Shown here piece by piece: positions 34,346-43,983 of a stretch of 64,000 bases of DNA. The DNA comes from Salinispora vitiensis (GTDB lineage: Bacteria > Actinomycetota > Actinomycetes > Mycobacteriales > Micromonosporaceae). The stretch covers positions 3,753,654 through 3,817,653 of the forward strand of contig NZ_KB900388.1 in assembly GCF_000378825.1 (NCBI RefSeq), given 5' to 3'. The number at the start of each line of letters is the position of its first letter. The stretch's first letter is position 1. The notes under the pieces are model-generated. The model was not told the origin of the DNA. It searched no databases and worked only from the letters and a program-made list of their open reading frames with translations. Made by a program: the position numbers and the translations under genes.

Positions 34346-34686
34346 GACCACGTCACCCTACGTGGTGGGGGGCGGATCTGGGAAGGATCGCCCGGACTGT
34401 GAGATGGGAGTCGCAGCCCGGGTGACCAGCAGCAGGTCAGCGGGCAGGTCGGTGGGAAGGCCGAACTCGCTGGTAGCGCCGGCGCGGTTGGCAGCGGGTA
34501 AATGTGGGAAAAGGCACCGTAACGGTCCGCTGTCCGGAGCGCCCCGGCGCTCGGGGCCGGATGCTGGGATCACCCGACGCGGACGAGTGGTCCGGCGGAT
34601 ACCCTGAGGGCGTCTTGACATGACGCCGCCGGCTCCGTCGGCGGCGTCGGCACGCTCAGGGTGACGTGGGAGGGGAGTGCGCCGTC
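34346..34686. promoter_or_regulatory. Divergent leuA/ask control region with a structured ask leader
   Basis: No further gene seen. At 34601-34662, ACCCTGAG and CTCAGGGT form an 8-bp outer stem. Inside, GACGCCGCCG (34622-34631) pairs perfectly with CGGCGGCGTC (34639-34648), while GGCGTC (34609-34614) could instead pair with GACGCC (34622-34627). These two inner stems are mutually exclusive. A TTGACA lies at 34615-34620, but no -10 box at proper spacing was found. Confidence 0.5.
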
Positions 34687-35952
34687 GTGGCACTCGTGGT
34701 GCAGAAGTACGGCGGATCCTCCGTCGACAACGCCGAGCGGATCAAGCGGGTGGCCGAGCGGATCGTCGCCGCCCGTAAGGCCGGCGACGACGTGGTGGTG
34801 GTGGTCTCCGCGATGGGCGACACCACCGACGAGTTGACCGACCTCGCCAACCAGGTCAGTCCGCTGCCGCCCGGCCGGGAGCTGGACATGCTGCTCACCG
34901 CCGGGGAGCGCATCTCGATGGCGCTGCTCGCGATGGCGATCCACAACCTGGGGTACGAGGCGCGGTCGTTCACCGGCTCACAGGCCGGGGTCATCACCAC
35001 CTCGGTGCACGGTCGGGCGCGGATCATCGACGTGACACCGGGGCGGCTCAAGGGTGCCCTGGACGAGGGCGCGGTGGTCATCGTCGCCGGCTTCCAGGGT
35101 GTGTCGCAGGACACCAAGGACGTCACCACCCTGGGGCGGGGTGGTTCGGACACCACCGCCGTGGCGCTCGCCGCCGCGCTCGACGCCGATGTGTGCGAGA
35201 TCTACAGCGACGTTGACGGCGTCTTCAGCGCCGATCCGCGGATCGTGCCGGACGCCCGGCACATCCGACAGATCACCTATGAGGAGATGCTGGAGCTCGC
35301 CGCCTGCGGCGCCAAGATTCTGGCGCTGCGCGCCGTGGAGTACGCCCGCCGGGCGGGGTTGCCGGTCCACGTCCGTTCGTCATACTCGACCAGCACCGGC
35401 ACGATGGTCACCGGATCGATGGAGGACCTTTCCGTGGAACAGGCGTTGATCACCGGAGTCGCGCACGACCGCAGCGAAGCCAAGATCACGATCGTCGGGG
35501 TGCCCGACGAGCCGGGTGCGGCCGCGCGGATCTTCGACACCGTCGCCGGTGCTGAGATCAACATAGACATGATCGTGCAGAACGTCTCCACCGAGGGCAC
35601 CGGCCGGACGGACATCTCGTTCACCCTGCCCAAGACCGACGGCCCCACCGCCATGGCCGCGCTCAGCAAGATTCAGGACAGCGTCAAGTTCAAAGGGCTG
35701 CTCTACGACGACCACGTCGGCAAGGTCTCGCTGATCGGTGCCGGGATGCGTTCCCACCCGGGCGTGGCGGCCGGCTTCTTCGCCGCCCTCGGCCAGGCCG
35801 GCGTGAACATCGAGATGATCTCCACGTCGGAGATCCGGGTCTCGGTGGTGTGCCGCGACACCGACCTGGACAACGCCGTACGCGCCATCCACGACGCCTT
35901 CGAGCTCGGTGGTGACACCGAGGCGGTCGTGTATGCGGGGACGGGGCGGTAG
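34687..35952 (+). CDS. ask: Aspartokinase
   Basis: 421 residues from GTG 34687 ([20 protein letters not shown]) with GGGAGGGGAG upstream. Phosphorylates aspartate, the entry to Lys/Thr/Met synthesis. Kinase core: [53 protein letters not shown]. Two ACT domains follow from about residue 260 ([20 protein letters not shown] and [22 protein letters not shown]), the site of Lys/Thr feedback. An internal ATG ([14 protein letters not shown]) matches where related ask genes start a separate beta subunit, but no clear ribosome-binding site precedes it. 3 nt from asd. Confidence 0.96.
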   Translation: MALVVQKYGGSSVDNAERIKRVAERIVAARKAGDDVVVVVSAMGDTTDELTDLANQVSPLPPGRELDMLLTAGERISMALLAMAIHNLGYEARSFTGSQAGVITTSVHGRARIIDVTPGRLKGALDEGAVVIVAGFQGVSQDTKDVTTLGRGGSDTTAVALAAALDADVCEIYSDVDGVFSADPRIVPDARHIRQITYEEMLELAACGAKILALRAVEYARRAGLPVHVRSSYSTSTGTMVTGSMEDLSVEQALITGVAHDRSEAKITIVGVPDEPGAAARIFDTVAGAEINIDMIVQNVSTEGTGRTDISFTLPKTDGPTAMAALSKIQDSVKFKGLLYDDHVGKVSLIGAGMRSHPGVAAGFFAALGQAGVNIEMISTSEIRVSVVCRDTDLDNAVRAIHDAFELGGDTEAVVYAGTGR

Positions 35953-35955
35953 CCC

Positions 35956-37017
35956 ATGACGTCGCAGCCCACCCTGGCTGTGGTCGGGGCGACGGGCGCG
36001 GTCGGCACCATCCTGTGTGAGTTGCTCACCGGCCGTCGGAACGTCTGGGGCGAGATCCGACTCGTCGCCTCCGAGCGGTCGGTCGGGCAGCCGGTGGGTT
36101 GCCGGGGCGAGGAGCTGACCGTCCAGGCGCTCACCCCGGAGGTCTTCGACGGCGTCGACGTGGCGATCTTCGACGTTCCGGACGCGATCTCGGCCCAGTG
36201 GGCGCCGACCGCGGTCGACCGGGGCGCCGTTGTGGTGGACAACACCGCCGCGTTCCGTACCGAAAGCGATGTTCCGTTGGTGGTCCCCGAGATCAACCCG
36301 GAGCAGGTTCGGAACCGGCCGAGGGGCATCGTCGCCAACGCGACCTGCACGACCCTCGCCATGATCGTCGCGGTGGCGCCACTGCACCGCGAGTACGGCC
36401 TGCGGGAGCTGGTGCTCTCGTCCTACCAGGCGGTCTCCGATGTCGGGCCGGCCGGGGTGGACACCCTGTACCGCCAGCTCGTCAAGGTCGTCGGAGACCG
36501 GGGGCTCGGTGCCCGTCCCGGAGATGTCCGGCAGGCGGTCGGCGACGACCTCGGCCCCTTCCCCGCACCCCTCGCGCTGAACGTGGTGCCGTGGGCCGGG
36601 GTGCCCAGCGACGGCGGCTGGTCCTCCGAAGAGGTGACCCTGCGTAACGACTCGCGCAAGATCCTCGACCTGCCCGATCTGAAGGTCACCGCCACCTGCG
36701 TCCGGGTGCCCGTGGTCACCGGGCACTCGGTGGCGGTGCACGCCGTCTTCGGCACCGAGGTGGACGCCGAGGGAGCCGGTGAGGTGCTGCGTAACGCCCC
36801 CGGCGTGATCCTGGTCGACGAACCGGCGGCCGGCGAGTTCCCGATGCCGATCGACGCCGTCGGCACCGACCCGTCCTGGGTCGGCCGCCTCCGCCGGGCC
36901 CTGGACGACCCCCGCGCGCTCGACTTTTTCGTGACCGGGGACAACCTCCGCAAGGGTGCCGCCCTGAACGCGGCGCAGATCGCCGAACTCCTGGCCGGCG
37001 AACTGACCCCGCGTTGA
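35956..37017 (+). CDS. asd: Aspartate-semialdehyde dehydrogenase
   Basis: 353 residues. Reduces aspartyl phosphate made by Ask. NADP-binding AVVGATGAVGTILCELL; VVVDNTAAFR; VVPEINPEQ; substrate region RNDSRKILDLPDLKVTATCVRVPVVTGHS. The active-site segment reads ANATCTTLA, where the usual motif is NPNCTT, and the next loop is QAVSDVGPAGVDTL rather than QAVSGxGxAG. The catalytic Cys is kept but its neighbours differ. Operon with ask; convergent with the GGDEF gene 4 bp away. Confidence 0.93.
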   Translation: MTSQPTLAVVGATGAVGTILCELLTGRRNVWGEIRLVASERSVGQPVGCRGEELTVQALTPEVFDGVDVAIFDVPDAISAQWAPTAVDRGAVVVDNTAAFRTESDVPLVVPEINPEQVRNRPRGIVANATCTTLAMIVAVAPLHREYGLRELVLSSYQAVSDVGPAGVDTLYRQLVKVVGDRGLGARPGDVRQAVGDDLGPFPAPLALNVVPWAGVPSDGGWSSEEVTLRNDSRKILDLPDLKVTATCVRVPVVTGHSVAVHAVFGTEVDAEGAGEVLRNAPGVILVDEPAAGEFPMPIDAVGTDPSWVGRLRRALDDPRALDFFVTGDNLRKGAALNAAQIAELLAGELTPR

Positions 37018-37021
37018 CGTT

Positions 37022-38443
37022 TCAGGCGGCGGCTAGGCGTACGCCGTCGCGGCCCTCCCGTTTCACTCGGTAGAGCGCCTGGTCGGCGCGGTGCAGGGCG
37101 TGGCCGGCGGGCTCGTCCGGGTACGGGAGGGCGACGCCCACGCTGATGGTGCGGCCGATCCCGCGCGCCGCCGCGGTGAGGCGCTCGGCGACCCGGACCG
37201 CCTCCTCGGGGCGGTTCACCTCGATAACCGCCGCGAACTCGTCGCCACCGGTCCGGTACAGCTCGTCGCCCTGGCGCAACGCGCCCTCCAACGCCCGTGC
37301 CAGCCCCACCAGCAGCCGGTCACCGGCCTGGTGGCCGTACGTGTCGTTGACGGTCTTGAAGCCGTCCACGTCGATCGCGAGCAGGGCGGTACGCCCGGGG
37401 GTGGCCGCCGCGATCCGCTCCCCGAACGGCCCGGTGTGCCGCAACCCGGTCAGCGGGTCGGAGCTGGCCCGCTCGCGGAGCCGAGCCACGGTCCGGAGCC
37501 GGTCCAGGGCGCTTCCGGTCTGGCCGGCGAGCAACTCCAGCAGGTTGACGGTGGTCGGGTCGGGGCGGAGCCGCCGCCCGTCGGCGACCAGCAGGAGCCC
37601 GGCATCGTCGGCTGCGCCGACCGGCACCGCCACCAGCGTGCGGACCCCGGCCCGGGTCAGCGGAGCGTGGTCGTCGGTCGCCGGCGGTTCGGCTTCACCG
37701 AGGGTGTAACCGGCGCCGTAGCGGTGGGCCTGGTCGACCATCCGCCCCAGCGCCTCCGGGCCGGCCGCGGCGAGCGCGGCCCGGACCCGGGCCTCCAACT
37801 CGTCGGGCCGGGTGGTCGGCGCGCACAGCCGGGGACCCGACGGCCCAGCGAGCACCAGAACGGCGGTGGAGAGCGTCGACACGTCCCGCGCCGCCGTGGT
37901 GGCCGCGTGTCGCAGCTCCCGCTCGGTGTCGGCGGCGGCCAGCGCGGCGGCGTGCCGCAACAGCTTCTCGCTCCGGGTCTCCGCCGGCGGTCCGCCGAGT
38001 GCCACGATCCGCGCGCCGAGCTGCTCCGCGAGGCGTTCGGCGGTGTCCCGCCACGCCGTCAGGTCCGCCGGTTGGTTCCAGAGCAGGTCGAGGACGCCGA
38101 CCGGGCGGCCCGCCGGCCCCGGCACCGGTACGCAGACCTCACCGGTGGCGTCGGGGCGGACCGGGAGGCGGTCCGGGTCCGCGTCGAGGTCGGTGATGAC
38201 CGCGGGGTGACCGGTGGTGTGCACCCGACCGAGGACGCCGGTGGCCGGCCCGACGGTGGAGAAGACCTGCCACGACCCGGTGGCCGCGACGCAGCGGAGC
38301 CGGTCGTGGACCTCCAGCAGCACCGAGATGGCGGCCGGGGTGGATTGGGCCAGGGCGGCGACGGTCCACTGGCACGCCTGGGTGACGGTCGACGCCATCG
38401 GCAGGCGGGCCGTGCCGGCACAGATGATTTGATCGTGATCCAC
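37022..38443 (-). CDS. Diguanylate cyclase with two GAF-like sensor domains
   Basis: 473 residues from a GTG. GAF-like region at ~20-145 (AAISVLLEVHDRLRCVAATG, VLGRVHTTGHPAVITDL) and a second at ~155-320 (AVLVLAGPSGPRLCAPTTR, GVRTLVAVPVGAADDAGLLLVADG). The GGDEF domain begins RERASSDPLTGLRHTGPFGERI; the active site YRTGGDEFAAV is intact near residue 400, with LLAIDVDGFKTVNDTYGH upstream. It should make cyclic di-GMP. No EAL domain or membrane helix is present, so a cytoplasmic signal-responsive enzyme is likely. The 290 bp upstream hold no gene. Confidence 0.9.
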   Translation of the reverse strand: MDHDQIICAGTARLPMASTVTQACQWTVAALAQSTPAAISVLLEVHDRLRCVAATGSWQVFSTVGPATGVLGRVHTTGHPAVITDLDADPDRLPVRPDATGEVCVPVPGPAGRPVGVLDLLWNQPADLTAWRDTAERLAEQLGARIVALGGPPAETRSEKLLRHAAALAAADTERELRHAATTAARDVSTLSTAVLVLAGPSGPRLCAPTTRPDELEARVRAALAAAGPEALGRMVDQAHRYGAGYTLGEAEPPATDDHAPLTRAGVRTLVAVPVGAADDAGLLLVADGRRLRPDPTTVNLLELLAGQTGSALDRLRTVARLRERASSDPLTGLRHTGPFGERIAAATPGRTALLAIDVDGFKTVNDTYGHQAGDRLLVGLARALEGALRQGDELYRTGGDEFAAVIEVNRPEEAVRVAERLTAAARGIGRTISVGVALPYPDEPAGHALHRADQALYRVKREGRDGVRLAAA

Positions 38444-38733
38444 TCGCGTGTTGTCCCGGGTCGGAGGTGACCGGCCGCTGCCGGTGCCGTGTTCCAGGGT
38501 AGCCAGCCGGTCGCGGCAGCCCGGTCCGCGCGGTACGGCGTACCAACGGGTTACCCACTGTTGTCGAAGCTGTGGTGTGCCGCCCGGTCGACTGGGTGGC
38601 GAGCGCGATGAGAGGCTGTCGTCGGTGCTGGTGGCGGTACCCGTCGCCGCCGGTGTCCGAATCCTGCCGATGGCGCGAAATGGTGGGCGTGCCTAGCCCG
38701 GATGTTTCCGCGCCGGTTCCCACGAGGAGTTCC

Positions 38734-40437
38734 ATGTCCATCCCTGGGATGCGTCGGGCCGCGATCGGCCTGACCGCGCTCGCTGTGGCCGCCTTCGGCG
38801 CGGTCGCGACCACCCCCGAAGCGGCGGACGCCGGGCGGAAGCCGGTCGACGTCACGCTGCTCGCGCTGAACGACTTCCACGGTCATCTGGAGCCGCCCGG
38901 TGGGTCCAGCGGCACGATCGAGGACCAGCCGGCCGGCGGGGTCGAGTACCTGGCGACCCACCTGGCCGAGCTGCGGAAGGCCAGCAAGAAGAAGAACACC
39001 ATCACGGTCGCCGCCGGGGACCTGATCGGTGCCTCCCCGCTGCTGTCGGCGGCCTTCCACGACGAGCCGACCATCGAGGCGTTGTCGCAGGCCGGTCTCG
39101 ACTACGCGAGCGTCGGCAACCACGAGTTCGACGAAGGCTCCGACGAGCTGCTGCGGATTCAGCACGGCGGCTGCCACCCGGTCGACGGCTGCGCCGACGG
39201 CACCCCGTACCGGGGCGCTGACTTCCAGTACCTCGCCGCGAACTCCTTCGTGTCCGAGACCGGCGAGCCGCTGCTGCCCCCGTACGCGATCCACCGGGTG
39301 CAGGGCGTCAAGATCGGTTTCATCGGAATGACCCTCGAGGGCACGCCGGACATCGTCAGCCCGGAAGGCGTCGCCGGCCTGACCTTCGCCGACGAGGCGC
39401 AGACCGCCAACCGGTACGCGCGGGAACTGCGCCGCCAGGGCGTGGAGACGATCGTGGTGCTGCTGCATGAGGGCGGTAACCAGGCCGGCGCCGGTGGCAT
39501 CAACGACTGCGTCGACTTCACCGGCCCGGTGGTCGACATCGTCAACCGGATGGACCAGTCCATCGACGTCGTCGTCAGCGGGCACACCCACCAGGCGTAC
39601 AACTGTGAGGTCAACAACAAGTTGGTGACCAGCGCCAGCTCGTACGGCCGGCTGATCACCGACATCGACCTGAAGATCGACCGGCGGAGCGGGGACGTGC
39701 TGCGGGCCACCGCCGAGAACCTGGTGGTCACCCGGGACGTCGCCGAGGACCCGGCCCAGACCGCGCTGATCGACCGGTACCAGACCGTCCTCGGCCCGGT
39801 CGCCGGCCGGGAGGTCGGCGAGACCACCGAGGCGATCACCCGGACGCAGGAGACCCTCTTCGACACCGTTCGCGGGGAGTCCCCGCTCGGGAACCTGATC
39901 GCCGACGCCCAGCTTCGGGCCACCGAGGGGGACCAGGACGCGGTCGCCGCGTTCATGAACCCAGGCGGTGTCCGGGCCGACCTCGATGCCGGCCCGGTCA
40001 CCTACGAGGAGGCGTTCACCGTCCAGCCGTTCACCAACAACCTCGTGACCCTCGACCTCACCGGCGAGCAGCTCTACTGCCTGCTGGAGCAGCAGTTCGT
40101 CACCGAGCGGGTGCTCTACCCGTCGGCCACGGTCGGGTACGTCGTCGACCCGGCCGGCAGCACCGCCCCGGCGGACGACCCCTGCGCCGGCACGCGCGTG
40201 GTCCCCGGCAGCCTGACCTTCGCCGACGTACCGGTGGAGACCGACGGGACCTACCGGGTCACGGTGAACAACTTCCTGGCCGGCGGGGGCGACGGCTTCT
40301 CCGTCCTCACCGACGGCACCAACCCGGCCACCGGCCAGATCGACCTGGACGCGCTGGTCGCGTACCTGACCGAGTCCTCGCCGGTCTCCGCTCCGGCACT
40401 GGACCGGATCCGTACCACCGGGGAGCCCGGCCGCTGA
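38734..40437 (+). CDS. Secreted bifunctional metallophosphoesterase/5'-nucleotidase
   Basis: 567 residues from MSIPGMRRAAIGLTALAVAA, with GAGGAG upstream and a signal peptide ending near ADA. Metal-binding motifs: LNDFHGHLEP, AAGDLIGASPL, VGNHEFDEG, VVLLHEG, VSGHTHQAYNC. The C-terminal 5'-nucleotidase domain holds SPLGNLIADAQLRAT, FMNPGGVRADL and the substrate-clamp VNNFLAGGGDGFSVL. It likely releases phosphate from extracellular nucleotides. The upstream in-frame extension lacks signal features and was rejected. Confidence 0.92.
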   Translation: MSIPGMRRAAIGLTALAVAAFGAVATTPEAADAGRKPVDVTLLALNDFHGHLEPPGGSSGTIEDQPAGGVEYLATHLAELRKASKKKNTITVAAGDLIGASPLLSAAFHDEPTIEALSQAGLDYASVGNHEFDEGSDELLRIQHGGCHPVDGCADGTPYRGADFQYLAANSFVSETGEPLLPPYAIHRVQGVKIGFIGMTLEGTPDIVSPEGVAGLTFADEAQTANRYARELRRQGVETIVVLLHEGGNQAGAGGINDCVDFTGPVVDIVNRMDQSIDVVVSGHTHQAYNCEVNNKLVTSASSYGRLITDIDLKIDRRSGDVLRATAENLVVTRDVAEDPAQTALIDRYQTVLGPVAGREVGETTEAITRTQETLFDTVRGESPLGNLIADAQLRATEGDQDAVAAFMNPGGVRADLDAGPVTYEEAFTVQPFTNNLVTLDLTGEQLYCLLEQQFVTERVLYPSATVGYVVDPAGSTAPADDPCAGTRVVPGSLTFADVPVETDGTYRVTVNNFLAGGGDGFSVLTDGTNPATGQIDLDALVAYLTESSPVSAPALDRIRTTGEPGR

Positions 40438-40456
40438 CGCCACCGCTTCCAGCACC

Positions 40457-40487
40457 GACGGGCCCCGGGAACACCCCGGGGCCCGTC
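40457..40487. terminator. 13-bp hairpin, bidirectional terminator
   Basis: GACGGGCCCCGGG pairs with CCCGGGGCCCGTC around AACAC. It sits between the convergent 3' ends of the nucleotidase and recD2 genes and is followed by CTCGTCTT on the plus strand. Confidence 0.75.
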
Positions 40488-40514
40488 CTCGTCTTGGCCC
40501 GGTGTCCCCCGCGG

Positions 40515-42773
40515 TCAGGGCGTGGTGGTGGCGAGTCGGTGGTTGAGGGCGGTGTGCCGTCGTCCGGCGCCGACGGTACGGACCGCGGCGGCGAGGGCCC
40601 GGCGGGAGCCGACCAGGACGACGAGCTGTTTGGCGCGGGTGACCGCGGTGTAGAGCAGGTTGCGTTGCAGCATCATCCAGGCGCTGGTGGTCAGCGGGAT
40701 GACGACCGCCGGGTACTCGGAGCCCTGCGAGCGGTGGATGGTCATGGCGTAGGCGTGCGCCAGCTCGTCCAACTCGTCGAAGTCGTAGTCGATGCTCTCG
40801 TCCTCGTCGGTGCGGACGGTCAGGGTCTGCTCCTCGGTGGAGAGCTGGGTGACGATGCCGAGGGTGCCGTTGAAGACACCGGACTCACCCTTGTCGTAGT
40901 TGTTGCGAATCTGGGTGACCTTGTCGCCGATGCGGAACACCCGCCCGCCGGCACGTCGTTCCGGCTGCCCCTCCCGATGCGGGGTGAGTCGTTGCTGGAG
41001 CAGGGTGTTCAGCGCCCCCGAGCCGGCGGGACCGCGGTGCATGGGGGTGAGGACCTGTACGTCCCGGCGGGGATCCAGGCGGAACTTGGCGGGGATGCGG
41101 GAGCAGGCGACATCGACGGTCAGCTCGGCCGTGGCCTCCGTTTCGTCACAGGCGAAGAGGAAGAAATCCGGCAGGCCCTGGAGCAGGGGCGGGCGGCCGG
41201 CGTTGATCCGGTGGGCGTTGGTGACAACTCCGGACTGGGCGGCCTGGCGGAAAATCTGGGTCAACCGCACCCGCGGAATGGTGGGAGCGGCCAGTAGATC
41301 GCGCAACACCTCGCCGGCGCCGACGGAGGGAAGCTGGTCGACGTCGCCGACCAGCAGCAGGTGCGCGCCGGGTGGGACGGCCTTGACGAGCTTGTTGGCC
41401 AGGATCAGGTCGAGCATGGAGGCCTCGTCCACGACCAGCAGGTCAACGTCGAGGGGGTTGTCCCGGTCGTAGGAGGCGTCCCCGCCCGGGCGGAGCTGCA
41501 ACAGGCGGTGCACCGTGGCGGCGGGATGCCCGGTCAGCTCGGAGAGGCGCTTGGCGGCCCGCCCGGTCGGGGCCACCAGCGTGACCTTGGCCTTCTTGGC
41601 GGCGGCCAGCTCGACGATCGAACGGACAGTGAAGCTCTTGCCGCAGCCCGGCCCGCCGGTCAGCACCGCGACCTTCGAGGTCAGCGCGAGCCGGACCGCC
41701 TCCTCCTGCTCCGGGGCGAGGTCGTTGCCGGTGCGCGCCTTCAGCCAGGTCAGCGCCTTGTCCCAGTCGACGCCCGCGAAGTGCGGCAACCGATCGGCCC
41801 CATCGCCGAGCAGGCGGAGCAGGCTGGTGGCGAGCGACCGCTCCGCCCGGTGGAACGGCACCAGATACACCGCCCGCACCGGCTCCGCCGGGCCGGGTGT
41901 TGCCGATGCTGGCCGGCCGGCGTCGCCGTCCGGTAGGGACTCACGGACCACGCCCTCCTCGGCGACCAGGTCGTCCAGGCAGCGGGTGACGAGGTCGGCC
42001 GGCACGTCGAGGATCTTCGTCGCGTCCGCGACCAACTCCGCTTCGGGCAGGTAACAGTGGCCGTTGTCGGTGGCCTCGGAGAGCGTGTACTGCAGGCCGG
42101 CCATGACCCGCTGCGGGCTGTCGTGCGGGATACCGACCGACCGGGCGATGGTGTCGGCGGTCTTGAAGCCGATGCCCCACACGTCGGCCGCCAGCCGGTA
42201 CGGCTCCTTCGTCACCACCTCGGTGGCGGCGTCGCCGTACTGCTTGTAGATCCGTACCGCCAGCGAGGTCGAGACCCCGACGCCCTGGAGGAAGACCATG
42301 ACCTCCTTGATCGCCTTCTGTTCCTCCCACGCCGCGGTGATCTTCGCGGTGCGTTTCGGGCCCAGCCCCGGCACCTCCACCAGCCGGGCCGGCTCCTCCT
42401 CGATGATCCGCAGCGTCTCCAGGCCGAAATGGGCGACGATCCGTTCGGCGAACACCGGCCCGATGCCCTTCACCAAGCCCGAGCCGAGGTAGCGCTGGAT
42501 GCCCTGGATCGTGGCCGGCAGGACCGTGGTGTACGAGTCGACCTCGAACTGCCGGCCGTACTTGGGGTGCGAGGACCAGCGCCCGTGTAGCCGTAGGCTC
42601 TCCCCCGGCTGCGCGCCCAGCAGCGCACCCACCACCGTCAACAGATCACCACCGCGGTCGGTGGCGACCCGGGCCACGGTGTAGCCGGTCTCCTCGTTGA
42701 CGTACGTGAGCCGCTCCAGCACCGCCTCGAGCGTCGCCAGGGCGGGACGGGGGGCGGCGGTCACGTCGGCCAT
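40515..42773 (-). CDS. recD2: RecD2-type ATP-dependent DNA helicase
   Basis: 752 residues from MADVTAAPRPALATLEAVLERL; upstream in-frame codons have no family resemblance. The N-terminal OB and HhH regions (VKGIGPVFAERIVAHFG, VPGLGPKRTAKITAAWEEQ) precede the SF1B motor: Walker A LTGGPGCGKS, motif Ia VAPTGRAAKRLSE, Walker B LLVVDEASMLD, GDVDQLPSVGAGEVL, QIFRQAAQS, and C-terminal YAMTIHRSQGSEYPAV and YTAVTRAK. RecD2 proteins act without RecBC as 5'-3' helicases in genome maintenance. Confidence 0.94.
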   Translation of the reverse strand: MADVTAAPRPALATLEAVLERLTYVNEETGYTVARVATDRGGDLLTVVGALLGAQPGESLRLHGRWSSHPKYGRQFEVDSYTTVLPATIQGIQRYLGSGLVKGIGPVFAERIVAHFGLETLRIIEEEPARLVEVPGLGPKRTAKITAAWEEQKAIKEVMVFLQGVGVSTSLAVRIYKQYGDAATEVVTKEPYRLAADVWGIGFKTADTIARSVGIPHDSPQRVMAGLQYTLSEATDNGHCYLPEAELVADATKILDVPADLVTRCLDDLVAEEGVVRESLPDGDAGRPASATPGPAEPVRAVYLVPFHRAERSLATSLLRLLGDGADRLPHFAGVDWDKALTWLKARTGNDLAPEQEEAVRLALTSKVAVLTGGPGCGKSFTVRSIVELAAAKKAKVTLVAPTGRAAKRLSELTGHPAATVHRLLQLRPGGDASYDRDNPLDVDLLVVDEASMLDLILANKLVKAVPPGAHLLLVGDVDQLPSVGAGEVLRDLLAAPTIPRVRLTQIFRQAAQSGVVTNAHRINAGRPPLLQGLPDFFLFACDETEATAELTVDVACSRIPAKFRLDPRRDVQVLTPMHRGPAGSGALNTLLQQRLTPHREGQPERRAGGRVFRIGDKVTQIRNNYDKGESGVFNGTLGIVTQLSTEEQTLTVRTDEDESIDYDFDELDELAHAYAMTIHRSQGSEYPAVVIPLTTSAWMMLQRNLLYTAVTRAKQLVVLVGSRRALAAAVRTVGAGRRHTALNHRLATTTP

Positions 42774-42873
42774 CCTGCCGTACCCCAGCCGCGGCGCGGC
42801 GCTCCGGTCCGGGCTGGTTTCTTGGCGCGACTGGCGACAGGTCCAAGATCCGGAGAGGCGGGTGGCCGTCCGG

Positions 42874-43983
42874 TCAGACCTGCGCCTGTCCCGCTGATGG
42901 CAGGACCACCCGAACGACCGCGCCACCGCCCGGGACGTTCTCCGCCCATACCCGCCCCCCGTGGGCGCTGACTACGGCACGCACGATGGCGAGCCCGATC
43001 CCCGAGCCGCCGTTGTCCCGGTCCCGGGCCGTATCGACCCGGTAGAAGCGTTCGAAGACATGCGGGAGGTGCTGCGTCGGGATGCCGGGACCGGTGTCGG
43101 CCACCGCCAGCTCCACACTTCTGGCGCCGCTGATCACCTGCACCGTGACGGTCCCGCCCTCGGGTGTGTGCCGGAGCGCGTTGTCCAGGAGGTTGCCGAG
43201 CACCTGCCCCATCCGCTGCGGGTCGACGTCGACCGGTGGGGAAGGGTGAAGATCGCTGCGCAGCGTCACGCCCTTGCCGGCGAAGCGGGGCCGCACCGCG
43301 GTCACGGCGTCCCAGACCAGGTCCGCCGGGGCCGTCTGTACCGGGTGCAGGTCGAGCTGATGCGTCTCGGCGCGGGAGACCGCGGCGATGTCGTCGGCGA
43401 GGCGGTGCAACCGCGCGGTCTGGGCCCGCAGCACCGACTGAAGGTCCTCGTCGTCAACGGCGACGCCGTCCTCAGCCGCTTCGAGGTAGGCCTCGATGGT
43501 GGCGAGCGGGGTGCGCAGTTCGTGACCGAGGTCGGCGAGGAGCCGTCGCCGGGTCGTTTCGACGGTCTCCAGGCCTTCCGCCATGGTGTTGAACGAGTCG
43601 GTGAGGGTCTTGAGCTCGTTGCCGAGGCCGGGGTCGGTCATCCGAACGTCGTAGTGTCCGTCGGCGAGACTGGCCGACGCGTGCGCGAAGTGAGTGACCG
43701 GGCTGGCGATCCGCCGTGTCGCGTACGCGCTGGCCGCCAGCGCCGCGACCAGCGCGGCGAGGAGACCGACACCGAGCGCGAGCGCGTTCGCCGAGGCGTA
43801 CGCCCGCTCGACGTGCCAGCGCGCCTCGGCGCTGACCTCCCCGCCGACCTGCCCCAGGTGCTCGTGGAAGATCCGTGGTCCCACCGCGCTGGCGACCAGC
43901 GCCAGGGTCAGCCCGCCGACGGCGAGCGCGAGCACCTGCGCGGCGAAGAGCCGTACGGCGAGGCTGACGCGCCAAGAGTTCAC
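42874..43983 (-). CDS. Two-component sensor histidine kinase
   Basis: 369 residues from GTG 43983, whose GTGA overlaps the regulator stop. Two membrane helices (VRLFAAQVLALAVGGLTLALVA and ALALGVGLLAALVAALAASAYA) flank an extracytoplasmic segment of about 45 residues. A HAMP domain follows (ATRRIASPVTHFAHASASLADGHY), then the H-box LGHELRTPLATIEAY, N-box NLLDNALRHTPEGG, G1 ADTGPGIP and G2 GGSGIGLAIVRAVV. Operon order BNR protein-regulator-kinase opposite a multicopper oxidase suggests copper or envelope sensing, which is inference. Confidence 0.92.
   Translation of the reverse strand: MNSWRVSLAVRLFAAQVLALAVGGLTLALVASAVGPRIFHEHLGQVGGEVSAEARWHVERAYASANALALGVGLLAALVAALAASAYATRRIASPVTHFAHASASLADGHYDVRMTDPGLGNELKTLTDSFNTMAEGLETVETTRRRLLADLGHELRTPLATIEAYLEAAEDGVAVDDEDLQSVLRAQTARLHRLADDIAAVSRAETHQLDLHPVQTAPADLVWDAVTAVRPRFAGKGVTLRSDLHPSPPVDVDPQRMGQVLGNLLDNALRHTPEGGTVTVQVISGARSVELAVADTGPGIPTQHLPHVFERFYRVDTARDRDNGGSGIGLAIVRAVVSAHGGRVWAENVPGGGAVVRVVLPSAGQAQV

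Noticed and set aside
34615..34620. TTGACA as the -35 of an ask promoter
   Set aside because: No -10-like hexamer at 16-19 bp; the bases lie in the loop of a possible stem instead.
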